Origin: Helicobacter rodentium ATCC 700285
GTDB taxonomy: Bacteria; Campylobacterota; Campylobacteria; Campylobacterales; Helicobacteraceae
DNA length: 64,000 nucleotides
Assembly (NCBI RefSeq): GCF_000687535.1
Contig: NZ_JHWC01000004.1
Location: forward strand, 95,921 to 159,920
Direction: 5' to 3'
Part shown: positions 1 through 8,809 of the stretch, piece by piece
Position numbering within the stretch: the first letter of the stretch is position 1
Layout: every line of letters begins with the position of its first letter
Notes under the pieces: model-generated
Told to the model about the DNA's origin: nothing
Seen by the model: the letters and a program-made list of their open reading frames with translations, nothing else
Databases searched by the model: none
Made by a program: the position numbers and the translations under genes

Positions 1-28
1 AATTTTTCATTTTTTAAATTATTTGTTG

Positions 29-34
29 TATAAT
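29..34 (+). promoter_or_regulatory. -10 box of the trxA promoter
   Basis: TATAAT lies 35 bp upstream of the trxA ATG, preceded by a TG-containing stretch and no obvious -35 box, as is usual for sigma-80/70 promoters in Helicobacter and Campylobacter. An AAGGAG Shine-Dalgarno follows at 58-63. Confidence 0.6.
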
Positions 35-69
35 GCGCTGATAAATTTTATTATTTTAAGGAGAAAAAT

Positions 70-387
70 ATGGCTGGTTACATTGAATTAACAGAGCAAA
101 ATTTTGAAGATACAATCAAAGATGGCGTGGTAATGGTAGATTTTTGGGCACCTTGGTGCGGACCTTGCAGAATGATTGCTCCCGTGATTGATAGTCTTGC
201 AGAGCAATACGCAGGTAAGGCAAAAATTTGCAAAGTGAATACTGATGAGCAACAAGAGCTTGCAGCGAAATTTGGGATTCGTTCTATTCCAACGATTTTC
301 TTTTATAAAAATGGAGAAAAAGTTGATGAAATGATTGGAGCTTCTACGGAGCAAGATTTTAAAGACAAACTTGATGGCTTATTGTAA
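70..387 (+). CDS. trxA: Thioredoxin
   Basis: Cytosolic protein-disulfide reductase that passes electrons from thioredoxin reductase to ribonucleotide reductase, peroxiredoxins and other targets. The 105-residue protein has the canonical active site WCGPC (about residues 30-34), the preceding FWAPW strand, and the cis-proline loop RSIPT near residue 75. Length is exactly that of the family. The ATG has a strong AAGGAG ribosome site and its own promoter. It heads a cluster with a thioredoxin-like membrane protein and trxB, so the whole reduction system is encoded together. Confidence 0.97.
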   Translation: MAGYIELTEQNFEDTIKDGVVMVDFWAPWCGPCRMIAPVIDSLAEQYAGKAKICKVNTDEQQELAAKFGIRSIPTIFFYKNGEKVDEMIGASTEQDFKDKLDGLL

Positions 388-425
388 GTGTTTTTTCAAT
401 CTTTAGTTAAGGGAGAATAGGGAGC

Positions 426-905
426 ATGAAAAAATGCTGTCCGGGTCTTCCTCTTGCATTTGTTGTCATTTTTGTGGTTGGTGCATTTTTATATTATCAA
501 TATTCTTTTACATCGGTTTCAAAAATTAATTTTAGTGAGGATTCTTTTTATCAAAAACAAGAGGATTCCATTAATTTGTTTGAGCCACAAGATTCACAAT
601 ATAAATTGTGTTTTTATAGCTCGTTTTCCCCAAATTCTACAGATTTTTTAACAAAAAATATACAAGAAACCCCGATTCTCTTGGCGATTGACTTTTATCA
701 GCAAAATCGAGAAACTCAAAAGTATATTCCAAATCTTGTGGAATTAAAAATTTCAAGTAATTTAATGTTAAAATTGATTCATGAGTTTGATTTAAGGGTA
801 TTACCGCAATGCTTTTTGCTAAAACGAGAGAGTAAAGATTCCAAGCTTTATATACATTTAAAAGAGAATGGAATTTATAAATTAATGAATTTTAAAGAAA
901 AATAA
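426..905 (+). CDS. Membrane-anchored thioredoxin-like protein without a CxxC motif
   Basis: Unknown 159-residue protein lying between trxA and trxB. Residues about 8-26 form one hydrophobic segment (LAFVVIFVVGAFLYY), so it is probably anchored with the rest in the periplasm. The C-terminal half (LMLKLIHEFDLRVLPQCFLL, about residues 112-131) resembles the thioredoxin region with the cis-proline loop (LAxKFGIRSIPTxxFY in the adjacent TrxA), but no CxxC active site exists in the folded part; the Cys pair at residues 4-5 lies before the membrane segment. It may be a degenerate thioredoxin fold with a structural or chaperone role. The spacing (38 bp after trxA, 9 bp before trxB) fits one operon. 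The fold assignment is inference. Confidence 0.6.
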   Translation: MKKCCPGLPLAFVVIFVVGAFLYYQYSFTSVSKINFSEDSFYQKQEDSINLFEPQDSQYKLCFYSSFSPNSTDFLTKNIQETPILLAIDFYQQNRETQKYIPNLVELKISSNLMLKLIHEFDLRVLPQCFLLKRESKDSKLYIHLKENGIYKLMNFKEK

Positions 906-914
906 GGAGTTAAG

Positions 915-1853
915 ATGTTAGAGTTAGCAATTATTGGTGGAGGTCCTGCTGGGCTAAGCGCTGGATTGTATGCAACAAGAGGTGGTTTAAAAGATGTTGT
1001 AATGTTTGAAAAAGGTATGCCCGGAGGGCAAATCACTTCAAGCAGTGAAATGGAGAATTATCCGGGTGTTGCAGAAGTTAAAAGTGGATTTGATTTTATG
1101 ATGCCTTGGCAAGAGCAGTGTTTCCGTTTTGGTTTAAAACACGAAATGAAAGAGGTTGTGCGCGTAAAAAAAGTTGGTAATCACTTTGGTATTATGCTAA
1201 GCGATAATATGGAAGTGGAATCTAAAGCGGTTATTGTTGCAACAGGTGGAAGCCCTAAAAGGTCTGGCGTTAAAGGCGAAGATGTATTTTGGGGCAAAGG
1301 TGTGAGTTCTTGTGCAACTTGCGATGGATTTTTTTACAAGAACAAAGAGGTTGTCGTGCTTGGAGGTGGAGATACGGCTGTGGAGGAATCCATTTATCTT
1401 GCAAAAATTTGCTCTAAGGTTACTTTGATTCATCGTAGAAATGCTTTTCGTGCTTCTCCTGTTACATTAGAAAGAGCGAGGAATGAGGCTAAAATTGAAT
1501 TTCTAACTCCATATGGCATTGAAGAGATTTGTGGAGATGCATCGGGGGTTACGGGGTTAAAGCTAAAAAATTTAGAAAATGAATCTTCAAAAGAAATAAA
1601 AGCAGATGGAATCTTTGTGCTGATTGGCTTTAATGTAAATAATGCAGTGCTTATGCAAGAAGATGGTAGTGTCATTTGTGCTATGAATGAGTATGGACAA
1701 GCGATTGTGAATCTTAGAATGGAAACAAATATTCCCGGTTTATTTGTGGCGGGTGATTTGAGATCGGAAGCCTCAAAACAAGTAGTGTGTGCAGCAGCAG
1801 ATGGTGCGACAGCAGCACTTGGAGCGATTGAATACATTGAACATCATAAATAA
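915..1853 (+). CDS. trxB: Thioredoxin reductase (NADPH)
   Basis: FAD-dependent reductase that regenerates reduced thioredoxin with NADPH. The N-terminal FAD dinucleotide motif [10 protein letters not shown] (about residues 8-17), the redox-active CATC (about residues 133-136) and the NADPH-binding GGGDTAVEE (about residues 150-158) are in the normal order. The C-terminal FAD motif [16 protein letters not shown] closes the protein. At 312 residues it is the usual low-molecular-weight bacterial form. The ATG follows AAGGAG, 9 bp after the preceding gene, so it is cotranscribed with trxA. Confidence 0.97.
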   Translation: MLELAIIGGGPAGLSAGLYATRGGLKDVVMFEKGMPGGQITSSSEMENYPGVAEVKSGFDFMMPWQEQCFRFGLKHEMKEVVRVKKVGNHFGIMLSDNMEVESKAVIVATGGSPKRSGVKGEDVFWGKGVSSCATCDGFFYKNKEVVVLGGGDTAVEESIYLAKICSKVTLIHRRNAFRASPVTLERARNEAKIEFLTPYGIEEICGDASGVTGLKLKNLENESSKEIKADGIFVLIGFNVNNAVLMQEDGSVICAMNEYGQAIVNLRMETNIPGLFVAGDLRSEASKQVVCAAADGATAALGAIEYIEHHK

Positions 1854-1862
1854 GGAGCATTT

Positions 1863-2630
1863 ATGCTAGGTATTGGAGTCTTTGGAGCTGGTGGACGTGT
1901 CGGGAAATTGGTTGTAGATTTAGCTAAAGTGAATCATCAAGTAAAATTAGAGTGCGTATATGTGCGCAGGGACTTAGATTTTTCTATTGACCCCGGTGTT
2001 TTAATTACCGCTGATTTAAAGATTTTATTAGAAAGTTCTGATGTAGTTATTGACTTTACAACTGCAGAGGGGACGAGGGCGTTATTGGAAGTAGCTCTTG
2101 ATAATCCTAAGCCAATTGTAATTGGCACAACAGGCTTGGAATCTCATCACGAGAATCTCATCAAAGAAGCTTCTAAAAAAATGCCTATTTTGTATGCTAG
2201 TAATATGTCTTTAGGTATTGCAGTATTAAATAAGGCAATTAAATTGGTTGCAAGCACTTTGCGTGATTTTGATATTGAAATTGTAGAAACACACCATCAT
2301 CATAAAAAAGACTCTCCTAGTGGAACAGCTTTGCGTTTGGCTCAAACTTGTGCGCAAGCTAGGGGTTTAGAGTTAGATAAAGTGCGCAAAAGCGGTAGAA
2401 ACGGCAATATTGGAGAACGCGAAAAAGATGAGATTGGTGTAATGGCATTGCGCGGTGGTGATGTTGCTGGAATCCATAATGTGGGATTCTATGGAAATGG
2501 AGAGTATTTGGAGTTTATCCATACGGCAACCTCTCGTGCTACTTTTGCGCAAGGAGCAATTAAGGCTGCCCTTTGGCTGCATAAGCAACCTAATGGGCTA
2601 TATGGTATTGAAGATTCTTTGGGATTATAA
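1863..2630 (+). CDS. dapB: 4-hydroxy-tetrahydrodipicolinate reductase
   Basis: Reduces 4-hydroxy-tetrahydrodipicolinate in the lysine and meso-diaminopimelate pathway. The nucleotide-binding GAGGRVGK is at residues 8-15, and the catalytic and substrate motif ETHHHHKKDSPSGTAL is at about residues 141-156. Length of 255 residues is normal. It starts 9 bp after trxB with an AAGGAG site and is followed 2 bp later by purF. A second gene of this pathway, dapE, is about 31 kb away in the window. Confidence 0.96.
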   Translation: MLGIGVFGAGGRVGKLVVDLAKVNHQVKLECVYVRRDLDFSIDPGVLITADLKILLESSDVVIDFTTAEGTRALLEVALDNPKPIVIGTTGLESHHENLIKEASKKMPILYASNMSLGIAVLNKAIKLVASTLRDFDIEIVETHHHHKKDSPSGTALRLAQTCAQARGLELDKVRKSGRNGNIGEREKDEIGVMALRGGDVAGIHNVGFYGNGEYLEFIHTATSRATFAQGAIKAALWLHKQPNGLYGIEDSLGL

Positions 2631-2632
2631 GC

Positions 2633-4042
2633 GTGGAGAAGCCAATTAAAAATGCAATTTTGAACCACTCCAATACAAAGGATTGGAATGAGGAATGTGC
2701 GGTGGTTGGTGTGTATAATGCACAAAATGCTGCGAGTATTGCGTATTATTCTCTTTTTTCTATGCAGCACCGCGGACAAGAGGCAACAGGAATCGCAACA
2801 AGTAATGGTGAAAAAATTACCACAATTAAAAACAATGGATTGGTAACAGAAGTTTTTTGCGATGATACATTAAATAGATTAAAAGGCTTCAGTGCAGTGG
2901 GACATAATCGTTATTCTACTGCTGGTAATGATTCTATTTCTGATGTGCAACCTTTGTTTGCGCGTTATGATTTGGGAGAAATTGCTATTGTGCATAATGG
3001 AAATCTCACAAATGCTCGTAAAATTCGTAATGAGCTCATTCAAGAGGGAGCAATTTTTCAAAGTTATATGGATACAGAGAATCTTATCCATTTAATTGCA
3101 AGGGCTAAACAGGAAAACTTAATAGATAGAATTAAAGAAGCAGTTTTGCGACTAAAGGGCGCATTTTGTTTTGTCATTTTAAGCCGTAAAAAAATGTTTG
3201 TGATTCGTGATAGACACGGATTTCGTCCTTTAAGTCTTGGAGAAATTACAAATCCTGATGGTTCTAAAGGCTATATTGTTGCAAGTGAGACTTGTGCCTT
3301 TGATTTGGTAGGCGCGAAGTTTGTACGTGATGTGGAACCCGGTGAAATGCTAATGTTTTCCAAAAATGGTGTGGAATCTCATAAAATTATGCCCTCCAAC
3401 CCTCACCCTTGTATCTTTGAGTATGTGTATTTTGCGCGTCCGGATAGTCGTGTTTTTGGACGACTTGTTTATGAGATTCGTAAAAATATGGGGCGGGAAT
3501 TAGCCAAAGAGAATCCTATAGAAGCGGATTTAGTGATTCCTGTACCCGATAGTGGCGTGGCGGCTGCTTTAGGGTATTCACAAGAAAGTGGGATTCCGTT
3601 TGAATTGGGCATTATCCGTAATCACTATGTGGGACGCACTTTTATTGAGCCAACGCAACAGATTCGGGAATTAAAGGTGCGCTTGAAGCTTAATCCTATT
3701 CGAGAATTAATAGAGGACAAGCGCGTGGTTGTGATTGATGATTCTGTGGTGCGTGGAACAACAAGTCGCCAGATTGTAAAAATCTTGCGTGATTGTGGCG
3801 TTAAGGAAATCCATATGAAAATCTCTTCTCCCCCAACAATTTCTCCTTGCTATTATGGAGTAGATACGCCTAGTGTAGAGGATTTGATTAGTGCAAGAAT
3901 GAATAATGAGGAAATATGCAAATTTATTGGCGCAGATTCTTTATCGTTTCTAACTCTTGAGGGTTTAAAGCGGAGCATTGGTGTAGAAAATTTCCAATAT
4001 TGTCAAGCCTGTTTTGACAAAAAATATATTGAGGTAGAATAA
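2633..4042 (+). CDS. purF: Amidophosphoribosyltransferase
   Basis: Commits PRPP to de novo purine synthesis with glutamine as nitrogen donor. A GTG start is used. Residues 1-21 look like a propeptide removed to expose the nucleophilic Cys22 (EECAVVG). The glutaminase domain is N-terminal and the PRPP motif VVVIDDSVVRGTTSR lies near residue 365. Four cysteines sit in the contexts HPCIFE, SPCYYG and YCQAC, which match the [4Fe-4S]-binding, Bacillus-type enzyme rather than the E. coli type. The dapB-purF pairing also occurs in Campylobacter. Its presence argues for purine prototrophy, unlike H. pylori. Confidence 0.96.
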   Translation: MEKPIKNAILNHSNTKDWNEECAVVGVYNAQNAASIAYYSLFSMQHRGQEATGIATSNGEKITTIKNNGLVTEVFCDDTLNRLKGFSAVGHNRYSTAGNDSISDVQPLFARYDLGEIAIVHNGNLTNARKIRNELIQEGAIFQSYMDTENLIHLIARAKQENLIDRIKEAVLRLKGAFCFVILSRKKMFVIRDRHGFRPLSLGEITNPDGSKGYIVASETCAFDLVGAKFVRDVEPGEMLMFSKNGVESHKIMPSNPHPCIFEYVYFARPDSRVFGRLVYEIRKNMGRELAKENPIEADLVIPVPDSGVAAALGYSQESGIPFELGIIRNHYVGRTFIEPTQQIRELKVRLKLNPIRELIEDKRVVVIDDSVVRGTTSRQIVKILRDCGVKEIHMKISSPPTISPCYYGVDTPSVEDLISARMNNEEICKFIGADSLSFLTLEGLKRSIGVENFQYCQACFDKKYIEVE

Positions 4043-5005
4043 GTGAAGCAAATGCTAACATTTGGACGTTATTGTAAGCGCCGTTTTGGGCAGAGAGTGC
4101 GTAAAGTGCCAATAGCTCTTGCAGGTTTTACTTGTCCAAATATTGATGGTTCAGTGGCGCGTGGTGGTTGTATTTTTTGTAAAAACGAAAGTTTTTCACC
4201 AACACTTGATAAAGAGCCTAGAGTTGCGCTTAAGATGAATCCAAAAATGACCGAAAATCCATTGTTGGAAATGCAACTCAAGCAGTTACAGAGTCAATAT
4301 GATTGGCAGAGTGAGTTTCATCGCAATAAGTTTGGTGTAGAAAAATATATGATTTATTTTCAGTCTTTTACAAACACTTATGCGCCTTTTGATACGCTTC
4401 AAAAACTCTATACAAAGGCGTTGGGTTTGCCAAATGTAGTAGGAATGTCTATTGGCACACGCACGGATTCAATGGATTTGAAATTGCTTGATTTTTTGGG
4501 TGATTTATCAGAAATAAAAGGGCAGGAAATTTGGGTAGAATATGGAATCCAATCTGTATATGATGAAACTTTGCAATTTATTAATCGCGGACACGGCACA
4601 GAAAATATGGAATCCATTATTCAAGCAACAAAAGAGCGCGGTTTAAAAGTGTGTTCGCATATCATTTATGGACTACCTAATGAAAGCAAGGAAATGATGT
4701 TGCATAGTTTAGAATCCGTTATCCAGTGGGGTAGTGATGGAATCAAGATTCACCCGCTTTATATTATTGAAAAAACAATCTTGGCAAATCTTTATGAAAA
4801 AGGCGAGTATAAGCCCATCTCTTTAGGGGATTATATTGATTTGATTGTAGAATCTTTAAAGAGGATTCCGCAAAATATCGTTATTCACCGCGTGAGTGCA
4901 GGTGTGCGCAATGATACACTTCTTGCACCCAAATGGTGTTTTGATAAAAATATTCAAATGCGTGCGATTCGTGATGCGCTAAGAGATGCAGGGATTGAGT
5001 ATTGA
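4043..5005 (+). CDS. Radical SAM protein, YhcC family
   Basis: Member of the YhcC/TIGR01212 family of radical SAM proteins, whose substrate is not established. A cysteine cluster (CPNIDGSVARGGCIFC, near residues 29-44) supplies the three cluster ligands: the first Cys lies 12 residues before the CxxC pair, a family-specific variant of CxxxCxxC. The body has YFQSFTNTYAP and the GIQS.YDETL.FINRGH motif typical of this family. The GTG start immediately follows the purF stop, so translation is probably coupled. It is the last gene of the plus-strand operon and converges with the Dus gene. Confidence 0.85.
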   Translation: MKQMLTFGRYCKRRFGQRVRKVPIALAGFTCPNIDGSVARGGCIFCKNESFSPTLDKEPRVALKMNPKMTENPLLEMQLKQLQSQYDWQSEFHRNKFGVEKYMIYFQSFTNTYAPFDTLQKLYTKALGLPNVVGMSIGTRTDSMDLKLLDFLGDLSEIKGQEIWVEYGIQSVYDETLQFINRGHGTENMESIIQATKERGLKVCSHIIYGLPNESKEMMLHSLESVIQWGSDGIKIHPLYIIEKTILANLYEKGEYKPISLGDYIDLIVESLKRIPQNIVIHRVSAGVRNDTLLAPKWCFDKNIQMRAIRDALRDAGIEY

Positions 5006-5047
5006 TTTATAAGACCCTTAATCCAGTGAATAGAACAAGTTAAAACA

Positions 5048-6001
5048 TTAATGTTCTAATGCAGTCTTGCTAAAAAACTCTAAAATTGCCTCTCGCATAA
5101 GAGTGGGATTTGTGATAGTATTTACAAGAGTTCTAAATTCGCTTGCACCTTTTAAACCTTTGGAGTAAGCGTGTAGGTTTTTACGAAACATTATTGCGCC
5201 ATAGTCGCCCCTAAAAGAGATTGTGCGGTCAAAATGTTCCAAACTCACACGTTGTCGCAATTCCACATTTTCATTTTGCAATCCCTCTTTGATTTGAGTA
5301 AAAATCCAAGGCTTTTCAATGGCTGCTCTCCCAATCATTACACCATCTGCACCAGTACATTCTAAAACCTTTTGGCTTTTTTGCGCACTATTAATTTCTC
5401 CATTGGCAATCAGAGGCATAGACAAAACTTGTTTCATTAGGGCAATAGAATTGTAATCTATACATTCTTTTTTGTATCCATCTGTCTTTGTGCGACCATG
5501 CACCACAACATAATCAATAGGGGTATCGTTGAGTGCATTTGCGATTTCTAGTGGAATCTTTGTATTAAAACCCAGCCGAACTTTTACACTCAAATAAGGA
5601 ATTTTACTTACTCTTCTAATTAATCTTAGAATCTCTACGAGTTTGTTTAAGTCTTTTAATAATGAGCTTCCGCTCCCGTGATTAGAAACTTTTGGAGCGG
5701 GACAACCACAATTTAAATCTAAAATTTGAATATCCTCTTTAGATTGGTTAAGCAATTCCACTGCGCGTGTGATGATGTTTGTATCATTACCTGCAATTTG
5801 AAGAGCAAAGGGGTTTTCAAGAGGGGATTTTTCTACCATTTTTAATGTTTTTTTATTTTTAAAGGCAAGTGCATGCACACTAATCATCTCACTTACCGTA
5901 ATGTCTGCACCAAATTTTTTAACAACTTCACGAAAGGGTAAATCACTATAACCAGCAAGAGGGGCTAACATAAGTGTATTTTTACAAATAATGGAATCCA
6001 A
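5048..6001 (-). CDS. tRNA-dihydrouridine synthase
   Basis: FMN-dependent enzyme reducing uridines in the tRNA D-loop. The TIM-barrel opens with LAPLAGYSDLPFR, and the catalytic cysteine sits in LDLNCGCPAPKV (about residues 99-110). Phosphate-binding motifs VVVHGRT and GVMIGRAA follow. The 317-residue length is usual for Dus proteins. The particular DusA/B/C subclass cannot be settled by eye; DusB is the commonest in this group. It stands alone on the minus strand between convergent and divergent neighbours. Confidence 0.92.
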   Translation of the reverse strand: MDSIICKNTLMLAPLAGYSDLPFREVVKKFGADITVSEMISVHALAFKNKKTLKMVEKSPLENPFALQIAGNDTNIITRAVELLNQSKEDIQILDLNCGCPAPKVSNHGSGSSLLKDLNKLVEILRLIRRVSKIPYLSVKVRLGFNTKIPLEIANALNDTPIDYVVVHGRTKTDGYKKECIDYNSIALMKQVLSMPLIANGEINSAQKSQKVLECTGADGVMIGRAAIEKPWIFTQIKEGLQNENVELRQRVSLEHFDRTISFRGDYGAIMFRKNLHAYSKGLKGASEFRTLVNTITNPTLMREAILEFFSKTALEH

Positions 6002-6091
6002 AATAAACCTTTTTAAAAATTTTTTGCAATCTTAACAAAAAACTAACAATAATTGATTAAAATTTTGCCAAATGGATTTAAGGAGCATAAT

Positions 6092-6421
6092 ATGAGATTA
6101 AGAAATTTTGTTAAAGTAGCATTGTGTGTTGGTATGTTTAGTATCCCAGCTTTTGCAGATATGGATATGCACGGGCAAATTGTCGAAGTGAATCAGGCAA
6201 ATAAAACCATTACAATTTCGGGAATGAATGGGAATATGGTTGTGCAAGTTTTTCCCTACACGAAATTAAAAGGTGATGATTGTGGAATCTTTGGAAATGA
6301 TACTTACCATAACTTTACAGCTTTAAAGCCGGGCATGTTTGTTGAGATTGATGGTTATCCTCAAGGACAAATTTTCGGAGCGCAAGAGATAGAGTGGAAG
6401 TGTGGTAGAAGAGCGTATTAG
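6092..6421 (+). CDS. Small secreted protein, tandem paralogue 1
   Basis: The 109-residue product starts with a Sec signal peptide (MRLRNFVKVALCVGMFSIPAFA, cleavage before DMDMHG). The mature part is beta-rich: HGQIVEVNQANKTITI, then a conserved DDCGIFG and an FVEIDGYP segment, ending CGRRAY. The ATG at 6092 has an AAGGAG site 5 bp upstream; an in-frame TTG at 6053 would place the signal peptide internally and is rejected. The shape recalls DUF5666-like or OB-like periplasmic domains, but this is only an impression. A paralogue follows 8 bp later. Confidence 0.8.
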   Translation: MRLRNFVKVALCVGMFSIPAFADMDMHGQIVEVNQANKTITISGMNGNMVVQVFPYTKLKGDDCGIFGNDTYHNFTALKPGMFVEIDGYPQGQIFGAQEIEWKCGRRAY

Positions 6422-6429
6422 GAAACTTT

Positions 6430-6780
6430 ATGAGGATTTTTAGAATAGTCTTAATATTTTTTTGTTTGAATATATTAGCGTGGGGAGATAGTTTTAAATT
6501 AGAGGGGATTATCGCAAGTGTGGATAATGCAAAGAAAACTATCACCGTGGATTCTATTTATGGAGATACCATTGTTGTGCAAATTTTACCCAATACAGAA
6601 ATAGAGTTAGACGATTGCGGAATGTTTGGTATGAGTAAGTATGGGACTTTCAAGAATTTGTTACCGGGTACTTTTGTAGAAATTAAATTATACTTTCCAG
6701 CTTTAAACAATGGCGGAGAGAGAGCTAATCCCATTGCTTATGAGATAGAAATTGAATGCTATAAAAAACGCGCCTATTAA
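6430..6780 (+). CDS. Small secreted protein, tandem paralogue 2
   Basis: The 116-residue product has a Sec signal peptide (MRIFRIVLIFFCLNILAWG). The mature part repeats the plan of its upstream neighbour: GIIASVDNAKKTITV, DDCGMFG, a LPGTFVEIK segment and a C-terminal KKRAY. The two genes arose by tandem duplication and have diverged substantially, mainly near the C-terminus, where this copy carries an extra NGGERANP insertion. Function is unknown. Both probably act in the periplasm; the shared cysteines (DDCG and a Cys near the C-terminus) could form a disulfide. Confidence 0.78.
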   Translation: MRIFRIVLIFFCLNILAWGDSFKLEGIIASVDNAKKTITVDSIYGDTIVVQILPNTEIELDDCGMFGMSKYGTFKNLLPGTFVEIKLYFPALNNGGERANPIAYEIEIECYKKRAY

Positions 6781-6785
6781 ACTTC

Positions 6786-7115
6786 TTATGTTTTGCAAAG
6801 AATAACCAAGCTAGATTGCGCAAGATTTTTATAGTTTTTCAAGTTATTTTTTCTATTATTTCTAAAATAGCTATAAATTTTACAGCCACAAGAAGCAATG
6901 GTGTCTAACTGCTCAAGAAAAAATGTGGAATCTAAAATCATCATTGGTGGTTCAATTAGGATTAGGTTTTCTACGCGTTGATGAGTTTTTAGCTGATTGA
7001 AAGCATAGGTGATTGCCTGTGTGCATTGTTCTTTTGAACCAAGAACGCAAAAATCATTCAAAAGAAGCGGAGGAATTGATAAAGATTCTAAATGGATTAA
7101 GCCAAAAGATTTCAT
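6786..7115 (-). CDS. Unknown small protein, last gene of the aroB operon
   Basis: This 109-residue protein is not recognised. There is no signal peptide or membrane segment. It contains a stretch of hydrophobic strands (VENLILIEPPMMILDS) and ends LAQSSLVILCKT; the lysine- and asparagine-rich loop NNRKNNLKNYKNL precedes the end. Its ATG overlaps the TGA of the upstream FtsH-like gene (ATGA), so the two are translationally coupled and possibly act together. Confidence 0.6.
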   Translation of the reverse strand: MKSFGLIHLESLSIPPLLLNDFCVLGSKEQCTQAITYAFNQLKTHQRVENLILIEPPMMILDSTFFLEQLDTIASCGCKIYSYFRNNRKNNLKNYKNLAQSSLVILCKT

Positions 7116-8809
7116 TATATTTGTTGGTGGATTAATTGCCCAATCTCATCGTATTCTAATTTCTCATTTGCAAGTAAAGAATCCTTAATATTCATTAGAA
7201 TTGTGCGATAATTTTTAAAAAATGCAAAACGTTCATTCTTGCATTCTTCTAAAATTTTTAATACATCTTCTTCTCTCCCCAGTAAATATTCTCCCATACC
7301 ATAAGATTCTACCATTTGACGCGCTAAGGTTTTTGCGGTGTCTAAGTCTTCTTTAGCGTGTGAATAACGTTCCTGATAGAGTAATTCAAGTGCCGCAATT
7401 CCCGATAAATGAATTTTGATCTTACTTTCCATTTCATTTTTGCTTAAAAATTCTTTGTCAATAGATTTTAAGCCATCACTCATCAGGGTTGCTTTCTCAA
7501 ATGGAATCTCTAAAGAATACGCACTAAAGGCTTTAGCAGCTTGATAATAAGCAAGAATCTCCTTTTCTTTGTGGCTGAAACTCAATTTTTTGCGCACACC
7601 CAACATTACTTTATCGCGAACATTTAAAATATCCTCTTTTGTGATAGTGTTAGAGCCGCGTTTGATTGCGCATAAAGCTGCCTCATTGATTAAGGAAGCT
7701 AGAGCTGCACCACTGAATCCTACACAGAGTTTTGAAATCTCTTCAAAGTCAAAATTACAATTTTTATCACGCGTATGCACTTTTAGAATTTTAATTCTTT
7801 CTTGTAAATCGGGTAATTCTACAAAAATGCGCCTATCAAATCTCCCACTTCGCAACAAAGCATCGTCTAGGGATTCCACATTGTTTGTTGCGCCTATAAC
7901 AATTACTCCCGAACTATCCTCAAAGCCGTCCATCTCTGTTAAAAGTTGATTGAGTGTTGCCTCGCGCTCATCATTGCGCATACCGCCACGTGCCTTTCCC
8001 ACTGCATCAATTTCATCAATAAAAATGATAGAGGGCGCATTGAGTTTAGCCTTTGTGAATAAATCATGGACGCGTTTTGCGCCCATTCCAACATAAATTT
8101 GCACGAAACTCGCCCCGCTTTGATAAAAGAATGGTACTTTTGCCTCTCCTGCTAACGCTTTTGCTATTAGCGTTTTGCCTACGCCGGGGACACCAATTAA
8201 CAATACTCCTTTGGGAAGCTTTACGCCAAAATCTTGGTATTTTTTAGGCGATTTTAGGTAATCAATAATTTCTTCTAATTCATTTTTTGCCTCACTAATA
8301 CCCGCAACATCTTCAAAGGTAAGATTGGAAGTAATGGGTTGTATGTAATGTAAATTAAAGGCTTCGTTCGCAAAAGATTTTGCGGTATTTTCGTAAGATT
8401 GTTTGGAATCCTTATATTTTGGAGTATTTTGGTTTGAATTGTTTTGTGGTTTTACTTTCTTGAGGGTTGCTAAGAGGAATAAAACAATGAGTATGACAAT
8501 GCAAATAACTGCAAGTTCGGTTAGGTTTTGCAATATATTCAAATCCTCTTTAATCTCTAAAGGCACTTTTTGTCCAAATTCTCGTAGGTTAATACTGCTT
8601 TTGGCAACCTTGTATTCTTTACCCTCTAATGTAAAATACAAATAATCCCCTTTGATGATTGCAACTTTTGGTGGTGTGCTTTGGGTAATTGTTTGTAAAT
8701 CTGTTGCGCTAATTAAAGTCGGATTATTCTTAAAAGAAAAGACGGCAAATAAAATAAATGCCAACAAAATGGCAAAGATTCCAATATATAGGTTCTTAAA
8801 TTTCTGCAT
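7115..8809 (-). CDS. FtsH-like membrane AAA+ ATPase with a degenerate protease site
   Basis: The 564-residue protein has the FtsH plan: TM helices at about 9-25 and 97-116 flanking a small periplasmic domain, then an AAA+ module with Walker A GVPGVGKT (206-213), Walker B IIFIDE (261-266) and arginine-finger region [10 protein letters not shown] (319-328). The pore loop IYVGMG (238-243) keeps an aromatic. The zinc motif HEAGH of FtsH is replaced by YQAAK at 422-426, so both His ligands and the Glu are missing; ATPase motifs are intact. It is probably an unfoldase, chaperone or adaptor rather than a protease. The ATG at 8809 overlaps the end of mtaB; an upstream GTG-like extension to 8926 would read through mtaB and is not supported. 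The gene order matches H. pylori HP0283-HP0286 and C. jejuni Cj1008c-Cj1005c. Confidence 0.88.
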   Translation of the reverse strand: MQKFKNLYIGIFAILLAFILFAVFSFKNNPTLISATDLQTITQSTPPKVAIIKGDYLYFTLEGKEYKVAKSSINLREFGQKVPLEIKEDLNILQNLTELAVICIVILIVLFLLATLKKVKPQNNSNQNTPKYKDSKQSYENTAKSFANEAFNLHYIQPITSNLTFEDVAGISEAKNELEEIIDYLKSPKKYQDFGVKLPKGVLLIGVPGVGKTLIAKALAGEAKVPFFYQSGASFVQIYVGMGAKRVHDLFTKAKLNAPSIIFIDEIDAVGKARGGMRNDEREATLNQLLTEMDGFEDSSGVIVIGATNNVESLDDALLRSGRFDRRIFVELPDLQERIKILKVHTRDKNCNFDFEEISKLCVGFSGAALASLINEAALCAIKRGSNTITKEDILNVRDKVMLGVRKKLSFSHKEKEILAYYQAAKAFSAYSLEIPFEKATLMSDGLKSIDKEFLSKNEMESKIKIHLSGIAALELLYQERYSHAKEDLDTAKTLARQMVESYGMGEYLLGREEDVLKILEECKNERFAFFKNYRTILMNIKDSLLANEKLEYDEIGQLIHQQI

